This document shows positions 1 to 6,574 of a DNA stretch of 6,589 nt, in pieces; the stretch's first letter is position 1; each line of letters starts with the position of its first letter. The DNA is from Candidatus Saccharimonadota bacterium. Its GTDB lineage: Bacteria; Patescibacteriota; Saccharimonadia; Saccharimonadales; Saccharimonadaceae. The position numbers were made by a program, and so were the translations under genes. The stretch lies in NCBI GenBank assembly GCA_017515925.1, contig JAFWEB010000083.1, positions 1 through 6,589 of the forward strand, read 5' to 3'. The notes below the pieces were generated by a model that ran no database searches, was not told the DNA's origin, and was given only the letters and a program-made list of their open reading frames with translations.

Positions 1-1
1 A

Positions 2-1465
2 GATATGGATTTGAATCCGATTGGCGAGCCAATCAATCTCTTGGTAAAGCTCGCTAATGATACATTGCCAAGTCCTGGTGCTATCATGGTGACTAAGATT
101 ACTCCGCAGCAGACTCAGCAGGAAGGTATTGATGAAGCGGACTTTTGTAATCGTGTTGTGAATGAATATTTTACCAAGGATACTTGCGCCGTTGGCTACA
201 ACTCAATTCGTTTTGATGATGAATTCATGCGTGCCACACTCTGGCGTAATTTCCAAGAGCCTTACACTTGGCAATGGAAAGATGGTCGTAGTAAATGGGA
301 CTTACTAGACGTGGTGCGCCTGACTCGTGCGCTTCGCCCAGAGGTGATTAAATGGCCTGTCACAGAATACGAAGTCACCGACAAGGAAACTGGCGAGACT
401 AAAACCGTTCAGGGTGCAACCAACCGCTTGGAATTAATTACTAAGTTAAATGGCATCGAACATAGCCACGCACACGATGCTCTCGCGGATGTATTTGCGC
501 TGATCGAAGTAACTAAATTAATCCGTACGCACCAGCCAAAACTATATAATTATCTCTTCGAAATGCGCGACAAACGCAAGGTTGCTAACCTAGTAAATCT
601 TGACGATAAAAAGCCATTTGTCTATGCGTCTGGCCGCTATTCTGGCAAATACGAAAAAACTACCGTTGCATTTCCACTCACTACAGGCCGTAATAATAAT
701 ATTGTAGTATTTGATCTTCGTTATAATTTGGACGAATTATTAAAAGAAAAGAACGAGAAAAAGACTGATGACTTGGCCGAGGAATTTAATAATGACATCG
801 GCGCTAGCAAAAAAATGGGCGCTGATTTAGAAGCAGAAGAATCAGCAGACGAGAAGTCTGAGAAAAAGGAGCGCACTTCATTCTTTCCAATTGTAAAGGA
901 GTTAAGCCTAAATAAATGTCCTGCTGTGGCTCCGCTTGGCGTACTAGAAGTTAAAAGCGATGGCAAGACTGGCTGGGAACGCATAGAACTAACCAAAGAG
1001 CAAATAGAAGAAAACCTCAAATCTCTGCTTGCTCACCCAGAATTTGCCGAACAAATGCGCGAGCAATATGAAAATCGTGAAGAATTTCCACCAGCCGTAG
1101 ACCCAGAGTCTGCACTCTACGACGGTTTCTTGTCAAAGAAAGATGAGGAACTCTGCAATTACATTCGCAATATCGACGAGGATCGTCTAGCCGATTATCA
1201 CCCAGAGTTTGAAGATGAGCGTTTGCCAGATTTGCTCCTACATTACAAGGCCAAGAATTTCCCAACCGCACTTTCAAAAGACGAAGAGCAACAATGGGAA
1301 AAATATCGCACCGAGAGACTCAATCGTCAGGTCCCTGGATTTATGAAGCAAATGGAAGAAATGCAGAGTATCCTAGAAAGTGGCGGTACCGAAAACAAAA
1401 AAGGCCAAAAAATTGATCCATTCATCTTGGAAGAGCTATCACTTTGGTATCAGTCTTTGATGTAG
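2..1465 (+). CDS. sbcB: Exodeoxyribonuclease I (SbcB), 5' partial
   Basis: SbcB is a 3'-to-5' single-strand DNA exonuclease of the DnaQ superfamily, working in the cytoplasm in recombination and mismatch repair. The frame is open from base 2. The ATG at 5 is internal, because the text around NPIGEP matches the stretch after the first exonuclease motif of E. coli SbcB, so about 35 residues including motif I (DxE) lie off the window. Counting from that ATG, motif II is GYNSIRFDDEF (64-74, Asp71 as metal ligand) and motif III is GIEHSHAHDALADV (150-163, His157 and Asp162). The SH3-like and C-terminal helical domains follow, with NKCP (303-306), LYDGF and YKAKNFP as family landmarks. Compared with E. 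coli memory there is a charged Glu/Lys/Asp-rich insertion around 250-292 and a smaller one around 120-138. UvrA follows after 54 bases from its own promoter. Family assignment is firm; the catalytic Asp and Glu of motif I cannot be checked. Confidence 0.95.
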   Translation, partial: DMDLNPIGEPINLLVKLANDTLPSPGAIMVTKITPQQTQQEGIDEADFCNRVVNEYFTKDTCAVGYNSIRFDDEFMRATLWRNFQEPYTWQWKDGRSKWDLLDVVRLTRALRPEVIKWPVTEYEVTDKETGETKTVQGATNRLELITKLNGIEHSHAHDALADVFALIEVTKLIRTHQPKLYNYLFEMRDKRKVANLVNLDDKKPFVYASGRYSGKYEKTTVAFPLTTGRNNNIVVFDLRYNLDELLKEKNEKKTDDLAEEFNNDIGASKKMGADLEAEESADEKSEKKERTSFFPIVKELSLNKCPAVAPLGVLEVKSDGKTGWERIELTKEQIEENLKSLLAHPEFAEQMREQYENREEFPPAVDPESALYDGFLSKKDEELCNYIRNIDEDRLADYHPEFEDERLPDLLLHYKAKNFPTALSKDEEQQWEKYRTERLNRQVPGFMKQMEEMQSILESGGTENKKGQKIDPFILEELSLWYQSLM

Positions 1466-1467
1466 TC

Positions 1468-1496
1468 TTGATTATTTACCCGTTTTCCTGTATAAT
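1468..1496 (+). promoter_or_regulatory. Sigma-70-type promoter of uvrA
   Basis: TTGATT (1468-1473) and a perfect TATAAT (1491-1496) are separated by 17 bases. The start of transcription would be near 1503, leaving a leader of about 17 bases. The site begins just after the sbcB stop codon (1463-1465), so uvrA can be transcribed independently of sbcB. No LexA-type operator is evident over it. Confidence 0.75.
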
Positions 1497-1519
1497 ATAA
1501 CAGTTTAACGAGGTAGAGA

Positions 1520-4405
1520 ATGGAAGATAATTGTATCAAAATTAGAGGCGCTCGTCAGCACAATCTCAAGAATATTGATGTCGATATTCCTAGAGATAAA
1601 TTGGTGGTGTTAACTGGTCTTTCTGGCTCTGGTAAATCTAGTCTTGCTTTTGATACGATCTATGCCGAAGGCCAGCGTCGCTATGTAGAATCTCTGAGCT
1701 CCTATGCTAGGATGTTCCTCGGCGTGATGGATAAGCCAGATGTAGATACTATCACTGGGCTTTCTCCAGCAATTTCGATTGATCAGAAATCTACTTCTCG
1801 CAACCCTCGCTCTACTGTTGCTACAGTGACAGAAGTCTTTGATTATCTGCGTCTTCTTTTTGCACGCGTGGGTGTACCACATTGTCCAATTTGTCATTCA
1901 GAAGTATCACGCCGCACAGCCGAGGATATCGTAAACGAAGTAATGAAACTACCGCTTGGTAGCAAATTAATGCTCCTTGCTCCAATCGTCCAGCAGAAAA
2001 AAGGCGAGTTTTTACATATCCCAGAGCAATACCAGGCCAAAGGTTTTTCCCGCGTACGTGTAGATGGCATTATATACGCGCTTGATGAATTTCCAGAATT
2101 AGCCAAGCAAGAACGCCATGATGTCGAGATTGTAGTAGATAGATTCGTGCTTTCGCCAGACTTGCACTCGCGTATTTCTGGTAGTATTGAGCAGGCTTTG
2201 GAACTAGGCCAGGGGATTATCCAAATTCTCAAAATCACTGACAATTCCACTGCAGTCGGCGAAAAAGAAAGTATCAGCAAAGACAACACTGAGGTACTGA
2301 CTTATTCTCAGCGCTACGCTTGTCCTAACCATCCAGATGAATTAATTCCAGAGTTAGAGCCACGTCTATTCTCTTTCAACGCTCCGCAAGGTGCTTGTCC
2401 TACCTGTACTGGCCTTGGTACCAGAATGGAAATTGATCCAGATTTGGTTTTCAATCCTAATCTCACTATCGCAGAGGGCGGTATTCGTCCATTCAATCGC
2501 GTAGCGCAGGATTCTTGGTGGCTGAGGCGCCTGGATGCAGTGGCCAAGAAAAATGGATTCTCTGTCCATACTCCGATTGGTGAATTATCCGAAGAAGCCA
2601 AACATATTATATTGTATGGTGCTGGCTCACAGAAATTCACAGTTCATCTTTCTGGTTCTGGTAAGTTTAAAGAAGGTGCAATTTATGAATCGACTTATGA
2701 GGGTGTAATTCCGACTCTCGAGCGTCGCCACCGCGAGACGGATTCAGATTTCATCCGCAAAGACATTGAGCGATTTATGCGTGTACGCGAATGTCAAACT
2801 TGTCACGGCGCTAGATTAAAACCAGCAGTACTTGCCGTGACTATTCATGACCTCAATATTGTAGATATGTGTAATCTAGACGTAGATGCAACACTCGAAG
2901 TCTTGAACCAAGATTTAGAGTTCACCGAAGAAGAGCATCAAATTGCCGATCCGATCTTGAAAGAGATTCGTGAACGTGTCAAGTTTATGCAGGATGTAGG
3001 CCTAGGCTATCTGGAGCTTGGTCGTGCAGCTAATACTCTCTCTGGCGGTGAGGCCCAGCGTATTCGTTTGGCGACTCAGATTGGCTCCGGTCTCCAGGGT
3101 GTGTTATATGTTTTGGACGAGCCATCAATTGGTCTCCATCAGCGCGATAACGACAAATTAATTGCCACACTCAAGCACTTACGCGACCTAAAGAACACTG
3201 TTTTAGTAGTAGAGCATGACGAAGACACCATGCTTTCGTCTGACTATATTATCGATATCGGCCCAGGCGCTGGTGTGAATGGTGGTGAAGTAGTAGCCGC
3301 CGGTACGCCAGAAGAAATTATGAAAAACGAAAAATCTCTTACCGGTCAATATCTCTCTGGCAAGAAGGTGATTCCAGTGCCAAAGAAACGCCGCAAACCA
3401 AAAATGAATCAATACCTAGAAGTGATCGGCGCGCGTGAAAACAATCTCAAAAATATTAACGTTAAATTTCCACTTGGCGTGATGACGGTAGTTTCTGGCG
3501 TGTCTGGTTCTGGCAAGTCTACCCTCGTCAACGATATTTTAGCCAACGAACTGCTAGCTCGCTTGCATCGTGCGCAGACGGTGCCGGGCGCACACGAGCG
3601 AATTGATGGTATCGAGAATTTAGACAAATGTATCGTGATTGACCAGAGTCCAATTGGTCGCACACCACGTTCTAATCCGGCTACCTATACAGGTGTATTT
3701 AACCAAATTCGTGAATTATTTGCTAAACAGCCAGAGGCTGAAGTGCGTGGCTACAAAGCTGGTAGATTTTCTTTCAATGTCAAAGGTGGTCGTTGTGAAA
3801 CCTGTCAGGGCGATGGCGTGAACAAGATCGAAATGCATTTCTTGCCAGATGTCTATGTGACTTGTCCAGCTTGTCATGGTAAGCGCTATAATCGTGAAGC
3901 TTTGGAAATTAAATATAAGGACAAATCCATCTCTGATGTACTAGATATGACAATTGATGAAGCGGTGGAATTCTTTGCTAATATTCCATCTATTGCGCCA
4001 AAGCTTAAAACTATTCAAGAGGTAGGACTCGGCTATATTCGCCTGGGCCAGCCGGCCACTACATTTTCTGGTGGTGAGGCTCAGCGTATCAAATTGGCTA
4101 CCGAACTTGCCCGTCGCAGCACCGGCAAAACTCTCTATATTCTAGACGAGCCAACTACCGGCCTTCATACGGCTGATGTCAAGAGGATGTTAGATATTCT
4201 AAATAAATTAGTTGATGGCGGCAATTCTATGATTATCATCGAGCATAATTTGCATGTGATTAAATCAGCCGACTGGATTATTGATATGGGCCCAGAAGGC
4301 GGTCAACATGGTGGTACGGTAATTGCCGAAGGCACCCCAGAACAGCTTGCCAAAGAAGCCAAGACTCCAACGGGGAAATACCTCTTGCAATTTTTGCGAA
4401 AATAA
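1520..4405 (+). CDS. uvrA: UvrA, excinuclease ABC subunit A
   Basis: UvrA is the DNA-damage sensor of nucleotide excision repair; it dimerises, loads UvrB at bulky lesions and leaves. At 961 aa it is full length for the family. It carries two ABC ATPase modules. Module one has Walker A GLSGSGKS (33-40), signature LSGGEAQR (507-514) and Walker B ending LDEP (532-535). Module two has Walker A GVSGSGKS (660-667), signature FSGGEAQR (849-856) and Walker B LDEP (875-878). Zinc ligands are visible in both inserts: C268, H271, C293 and C296 in the first, where CPNH replaces the commoner CxxC, and C759, C762, C782 and C785 in the second. The [10 protein letters not shown] block is intact. The start is set by GAGG at 1510-1513, a suitable distance before the ATG. 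uvrB and uvrC are not in the window. Nothing suggests damage to the gene. Confidence 0.98.
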   Translation: MEDNCIKIRGARQHNLKNIDVDIPRDKLVVLTGLSGSGKSSLAFDTIYAEGQRRYVESLSSYARMFLGVMDKPDVDTITGLSPAISIDQKSTSRNPRSTVATVTEVFDYLRLLFARVGVPHCPICHSEVSRRTAEDIVNEVMKLPLGSKLMLLAPIVQQKKGEFLHIPEQYQAKGFSRVRVDGIIYALDEFPELAKQERHDVEIVVDRFVLSPDLHSRISGSIEQALELGQGIIQILKITDNSTAVGEKESISKDNTEVLTYSQRYACPNHPDELIPELEPRLFSFNAPQGACPTCTGLGTRMEIDPDLVFNPNLTIAEGGIRPFNRVAQDSWWLRRLDAVAKKNGFSVHTPIGELSEEAKHIILYGAGSQKFTVHLSGSGKFKEGAIYESTYEGVIPTLERRHRETDSDFIRKDIERFMRVRECQTCHGARLKPAVLAVTIHDLNIVDMCNLDVDATLEVLNQDLEFTEEEHQIADPILKEIRERVKFMQDVGLGYLELGRAANTLSGGEAQRIRLATQIGSGLQGVLYVLDEPSIGLHQRDNDKLIATLKHLRDLKNTVLVVEHDEDTMLSSDYIIDIGPGAGVNGGEVVAAGTPEEIMKNEKSLTGQYLSGKKVIPVPKKRRKPKMNQYLEVIGARENNLKNINVKFPLGVMTVVSGVSGSGKSTLVNDILANELLARLHRAQTVPGAHERIDGIENLDKCIVIDQSPIGRTPRSNPATYTGVFNQIRELFAKQPEAEVRGYKAGRFSFNVKGGRCETCQGDGVNKIEMHFLPDVYVTCPACHGKRYNREALEIKYKDKSISDVLDMTIDEAVEFFANIPSIAPKLKTIQEVGLGYIRLGQPATTFSGGEAQRIKLATELARRSTGKTLYILDEPTTGLHTADVKRMLDILNKLVDGGNSMIIIEHNLHVIKSADWIIDMGPEGGQHGGTVIAEGTPEQLAKEAKTPTGKYLLQFLRK

Positions 4406-4413
4406 GGTAAAAT
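4385..4413 (+). promoter_or_regulatory. Promoter of the L25 gene
   Basis: TTGCAA (4385-4390), 17 bases, then TAAAAT (4408-4413). The -35 lies inside the last codons of uvrA and the -10 just after its stop. Transcription would start near 4420. The same pair of hexamers with the same spacing occurs at 6225-6253, which supports both. Confidence 0.65.
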
Positions 4414-4446
4414 ATACAGAAGTTAGAAGAAAATAAGGAATAATAT

Positions 4447-5157
4447 ATGTCTGAGAATAAATTGTCTCTAGAAAAACGATCTTTGACTGGTAAAAAAGTT
4501 GCCGGTCTACGTGCTGAGGGCTTGATTCCATCTGTTATTTATGGCGAAGGAGAGCCAGTTCTCGCACAGTCTATTTATAATGATACCGAAAAGGTACTAC
4601 GTAGTGCTGGTTACCACTCTACTATCGATATCGATGTAGCTGGCAAGAAAATCATGGCTATCGTAAAAGATATAGCTGTCGACCCAGTTTCTCGTAAGAT
4701 TGTAAACGTAGAATTTCAGGCTGTCTCTGCTGATAAGCCTGTCGAAGCTACTACACCTATCGTTCTCGAAGGATTCGAAGAATCTGAGGCTAACAAGCTT
4801 CACTACACTCTTCTTCAAGTCATGGAAGAAATTGAAGTCAAAGCAAAGCCTGCAGATCTTCCAAAGCAAATCACTATCAATGTAACTAAGATGGCAGATC
4901 TTGATGACAAGATTACCGTTGCTGATATCGTCCTCCCAGAAGGCGTTGTCCTTGCTGATAAGGAGCTTGCATCTGATCAGGTCATTGCTAACCTTTACGA
5001 CCCTGCTGCTGTCGCTGCTCAGCGTGAAGCTGAAGAAGCTGCCGCTAAGGAAGCCGCAGAGACAAGTGCTGCTGATGTCCCATCCGACAATGGTAGCAAG
5101 CCAGAAGAAGCTGCTGAAGGCGAAGGCGAAGCCAAAGAAGAAGCACCAAAAGAATAA
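4447..5157 (+). CDS. rplY: 50S ribosomal protein L25, CTC-type
   Basis: L25 binds 5S rRNA in the central protuberance of the large ribosomal subunit; the long form with an extra beta domain is called CTC or TL5. Residues 1-94 form the 5S-binding domain, with KRSLTGKKVAGLRAEGLIPSV-type text near the start, YGEG at 32-35 and KDIAVDP at 74-80. Residues about 97-187 form the TL5-like C-terminal domain (IEVKAKPADLPKQI, then a VADI.LPEGV block). From about 188 to 236 the chain is a low-complexity Ala/Glu/Lys tail, probably disordered and acidic. The 236 aa length is within what I would expect for CTC forms plus such a tail. AAGGA at 4435-4439 lies seven bases before the ATG and fixes the start. It has its own promoter and a strong terminator, so it is probably monocistronic. 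Confidence 0.95.
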   Translation: MSENKLSLEKRSLTGKKVAGLRAEGLIPSVIYGEGEPVLAQSIYNDTEKVLRSAGYHSTIDIDVAGKKIMAIVKDIAVDPVSRKIVNVEFQAVSADKPVEATTPIVLEGFEESEANKLHYTLLQVMEEIEVKAKPADLPKQITINVTKMADLDDKITVADIVLPEGVVLADKELASDQVIANLYDPAAVAAQREAEEAAAKEAAETSAADVPSDNGSKPEEAAEGEGEAKEEAPKE

Positions 5158-5172
5158 TTCTTCAACTCAGAC

Positions 5173-5200
5173 AAAAAGCTCCGGCATCCGGAGCTTTTTT
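5173..5200 (+). terminator. Rho-independent terminator after L25, probably bidirectional
   Basis: Stem GCTCCGG (5178-5184) pairs with CCGGAGC (5188-5194) around loop CAT. A run of five A precedes the stem and six T follow it, so the A/T tracts extend the pairing. It lies 15 bases after the L25 stop. Because the left side is A-rich, the same hairpin followed by a T tract also forms on the minus strand, where it could stop transcripts arriving from the gene at 5403-6077. Confidence 0.93.
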
Positions 5201-5226
5201 GATTTTGGCACCTTGTAGTTTTTCTC

Positions 5227-5425
5227 TGGCATCCTGTTACTCACTCATTAGTATTCTGTTTTCCATTTTGTACTTGCTTTCCGCCTCGTCAAAATTAGCT
5301 CGCAATTCCTTAAAAATGAAATACTTCGTTTCATTTTTAAGGTAATTACTCATAATTTTGACAGAGGGGAAATGCGCTTTTAAAAAATGAAAAGCCATAA
5401 TACTAATGAGTGAACGCAGATGCCA
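5227..5425. repeat. About 200 bp imperfect palindrome
   Basis: The two halves of this gene-free stretch are imperfect reverse complements over almost their whole length. Matched tracts from outside to inside are TGGCATC (5227-5233 with 5419-5425), TCACTCATTAGTATT (5241-5255 with 5399-5413, perfect), a TTTTC.ATTTT block, a GC.TTTCC.CCTC block, GTCAAAATTA (5288-5297 with 5353-5362, perfect) and CCTTAAAAATGAAA (5308-5321 with 5329-5342, perfect) around the 7-base loop TACTTCG. It overlaps the last seven codons and the stop of the surface-protein gene. Short indels separate the tracts, so this is an aged inverted duplication or a MITE-like element. Only a 2-base AC repeat flanks the 15 bp arms, so there is no convincing target duplication. 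There is no ORF of note inside. Confidence 0.8.
5308..5342. repeat. Perfect 14 bp hairpin at the palindrome centre
   Basis: CCTTAAAAATGAAA and its exact reverse complement flank TACTTCG. The stem is AT-rich and no clean T tract follows on either strand, so I do not call it a terminator, though it could slow or stop minus-strand transcription. Confidence 0.85.
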
Positions 5426-6077
5426 TGGAAAGCTTTTCTAGGTTACTAATATCGAAGTCGCAACGAATGGAGCCACCTGCAGAATATGCATAACCTTGTT
5501 GACGATATTGTGTTCCAAAAAAGTTGATATATGAGCTATTGCCAACAGTAGTATTACTGAGATATAGTCCTGATATATTTTGACGCATTAGAACACGTGG
5601 ATTCCTTTCATATAAATCCCCGGCCCTAATATAGGAAAACGGATAGCTACCTAGATAGGATGAGTCTGTACTAGGCGTATATTCACCAGAGTACGTCGCA
5701 ATAAGATATCTCCATGATTTAGACTTATTATAATAATCTCCACCCGTGCCATCGTAAGGCAATTGCCAACCAAGAGGGCAGAAAGTATCAGGGACAATTG
5801 TGTTGTCTGGCGATGATTCAGTATTAGACTTCGCAGTAGCCATTGGATAATAATAGTAGGTACCGTTCTTTTGATCTTCGTAATCTGCGGTTTGGACTAT
5901 TCGTGTTTGGCAAGCTTTTTGCGATCCACCGTCATCCCACATCACCTGACATCCGTTTCCATAATAAGTGCCATATCTGTCAATATTTGGCTCCTTTGTT
6001 CCGGTAATATCGGTTCCTTCCACCGTGCCGTCGATGAATCTAGAAAATATAATTCTAGAAATAGCAAGCATAAGCAT
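5403..6077 (-). CDS. FISUMP-like surface protein, TM7 paralogous family
   Basis: A 224 aa protein whose C-terminal two thirds resembles the Fibrobacter succinogenes major paralogous (FISUMP) domain: CPLGWQLP (100-107), GGDYYNKSKSW (112-122), SYPFSYIRAGDLY (144-156) and closing GGSIRC (201-206). I recall such proteins as abundant, presumably exposed proteins of Saccharibacteria; molecular function is unknown. Four cysteines (43, 56, 100, 206) suit two disulfides in an exported protein, yet the N-terminus (MLMLAISRIIFSRF) is not a good signal peptide or anchor, so the gene may be N-terminally truncated. An open frame reaches TTG at 6107, but that lies only about 12 bases after the inferred transcription start and lacks a ribosome site. 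ATG 6077 has AGGTG eight bases upstream, so I chose it. The 18 residues after Cys206 enter the palindrome at 5227-5425, and the stop sits in its right arm. Confidence 0.72.
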   Translation of the reverse strand: MLMLAISRIIFSRFIDGTVEGTDITGTKEPNIDRYGTYYGNGCQVMWDDGGSQKACQTRIVQTADYEDQKNGTYYYYPMATAKSNTESSPDNTIVPDTFCPLGWQLPYDGTGGDYYNKSKSWRYLIATYSGEYTPSTDSSYLGSYPFSYIRAGDLYERNPRVLMRQNISGLYLSNTTVGNSSYINFFGTQYRQQGYAYSAGGSIRCDFDISNLEKLSMASAFTH

Positions 6078-6083
6078 CCAAAT

Positions 6084-6104
6084 CACACCTGATGGACAAG
6101 TGTG
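6084..6104 (-). promoter_or_regulatory. Hairpin covering the ribosome site of the surface-protein gene
   Basis: On the minus strand CACACTTG pairs with CAGGTGTG (eight pairs, one G-U) around TCCAT. The 3' arm contains the AGGTG that would serve ATG 6077, so folding would hide it. A regulatory role is inference. Confidence 0.4.
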
Positions 6105-6124
6105 CAAAATCCGGACAAATGTCC
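6094..6124. repeat. Repeated GGACAARTGT motif in the surface-gene leader
   Basis: GGACAAGTGT (6094-6103) and GGACAAATGT (6113-6122) differ at one base and start 19 bp apart, close to two helical turns. The second copy is half of a palindrome, GGACA-AA-TGTCC (6113-6124), lying at the inferred transcription start. This looks operator-like, but no known regulator is recognised. Confidence 0.4.
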
Positions 6125-6125
6125 A

Positions 6126-6154
6126 AATATTCTAACAGGGGTCGGTATTGTCAA
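6126..6154 (-). promoter_or_regulatory. Promoter of the surface-protein gene
   Basis: On the minus strand a perfect TTGACA (complement of 6149-6154) is followed after 17 bases by AATATT (6126-6131, four of six). An alternative is the extended -10 TGTTAGAAT just upstream (hexamer 6129-6134), which would stand alone because its spacing to TTGACA is only 14. Either puts the transcription start near 6119, about 40 bases before ATG 6077. Confidence 0.55.
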
Positions 6155-6224
6155 TGACAGGGGAAGCACAAAGAGCGACTTTTTCAAGTACTAGCCCGAT
6201 ACAATAATTCATTAACTCTTATGC

Positions 6225-6253
6225 TTGCAACTGAAATTTTCTTCATCTAAAAT
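6225..6253 (+). promoter_or_regulatory. Promoter reading right into the gene-poor end
   Basis: TTGCAA (6225-6230), 17 bases, TAAAAT (6248-6253): the same hexamers and spacing as the L25 promoter. Transcription would start near 6260. It diverges from the surface-gene promoter. Confidence 0.6.
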
Positions 6254-6393
6254 CTCTCTCGGGTGTGGAGTACGAATCGACGTGGGAAACCTGCGAGTGC
6301 CTGATCAGCTCTCAACGGTACTGGTGGGAGTCGGCGATGCTAAGTAGCTTTCGCTCATAACGAAAACTAGTACCGTTGTAAGAAAGGAGGGCT

Positions 6394-6489
6394 ATGATCA
6401 AACTTATACTCGGACGTAAATCTGGTATCAAGATGGTTATCTCGATGACTATACTTCGACAACGAAATAGACCTACCTCAAAGAGATAG
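6394..6489 (+). CDS. Possible 31-residue peptide
   Basis: A short ORF starting MIKLILGRKSG and ending in a basic, Arg-rich tail (RQRNRPTSKR). It follows AGGAGG (6385-6390), the strongest ribosome-binding sequence in the window, although the gap to ATG is only three bases, shorter than ideal. Its second half is covered by hairpins and its stop codon lies in the 3' arm of the stem at 6470-6492. The middle (IKMVISMTIL) is mildly hydrophobic but too short and charged for a clear membrane helix. No family is recognised. It could be a leader peptide, a small toxin or chance. Confidence 0.3.
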   Translation: MIKLILGRKSGIKMVISMTILRQRNRPTSKR

Positions 6490-6492
6490 GTC
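6463..6492 (-). terminator. Possible minus-strand terminator inside the sense RNA
   Basis: On the minus strand GACCTATCTC pairs with GAGGTAGGTC around TTT: ten pairs with one G-U, followed by TATTTCG. On the plus strand the same stem has a C-A mismatch and no T tract follows. It could end an antisense RNA started at 6546-6574, but the T tract is weak. Confidence 0.3.
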
Positions 6493-6506
6493 AAATTCAC
6501 GCCTTT

Positions 6507-6540
6507 AGGGTAGCGCGACTTAGCGACGTTACCCTTTATG
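6507..6540 (+). terminator. Weak terminator-like hairpin at the end of the candidate RNA
   Basis: AGGGTAGCG (6507-6515) pairs with CGTTACCCT (6527-6535) with one G-U on the plus strand, around an 11-base loop, then CTTTATGATTT. The opposite strand has an A-C mismatch, so the stem fits plus-strand RNA better. The T run is short and interrupted. Confidence 0.4.
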
Positions 6541-6545
6541 ATTTA

Positions 6546-6574
6546 AGTATATACCAATTATGATTTAGATTCAA
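6546..6574 (-). promoter_or_regulatory. Possible antisense promoter
   Basis: On the minus strand TTGAAT (complement of 6569-6574), 17 bases, TATACT (complement of 6546-6551). Transcription would start near 6539 and run back across the 3' part of the candidate RNA and its ORF. The surroundings are AT-rich, so chance is a real alternative. Confidence 0.35.

Larger units (their letters stand above)
6260..6541 (+). ncRNA. Candidate structured RNA, possibly the mRNA of a 31-codon ORF
   Basis: A transcript from the promoter at 6225-6253 would run about 280 bases to the weak terminator near 6535. A 13-pair stem CAACGGTACTGGT (6313-6325) with ACTAGTACCGTTG (6366-6378) has one G-U on this strand but an A-C mismatch on the other, favouring plus-strand transcription. 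It encloses TTTCG-CTCATAA-CGAAA (6349-6365), a 5-pair stem with a 7-base loop. A similar small hairpin TTCG-ACAA-CGAA follows at 6456-6467. I found no match to tmRNA, RNase P, 6S, SRP RNA, tRNA or a riboswitch I know. It may equally be an attenuator-like leader of a gene beyond the window. Confidence 0.4.

Noticed and set aside
1894..2289. Long minus-strand ORFs opposite uvrA, and others opposite sbcB and L25
   Set aside because: They lie wholly within well-recognised genes, match no family and have no support beyond being open.
4901..5218. Plus-strand 105-codon ORF overlapping the L25 3' end
   Set aside because: A different frame of the L25 gene; its composition reflects the repetitive Ala/Glu tail and it runs through the terminator.
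6260..6300. GGGTGTGG...TCGACG resembling a tmRNA 5' end
   Set aside because: No matching tRNA-like 3' end or T arm, and no tag ending in the usual Ala-Ala.
6326..6378. tRNA-like anticodon arm with CAU
   Set aside because: No T arm, no proper D arm and no 7 bp acceptor stem surround it; the outer stem is 13 pairs.
6394..6430. N-terminus MIKLILGRKSG recalls the start of ribosomal protein L3
   Set aside because: Resemblance stops after about a dozen residues, the following MTQ-type motif is absent and the frame ends after 31 codons.
6312..6500. Minus-strand ORF of 62 codons with a GTG start and hydrophobic stretches
   Set aside because: AAAGG sits one base before the GTG, the frame runs through hairpins better explained on the plus strand, and the hydrophobic parts are broken by Pro, Arg, Asp and Glu. 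It is not excluded, since the possible promoter at 6546-6574 would feed it.
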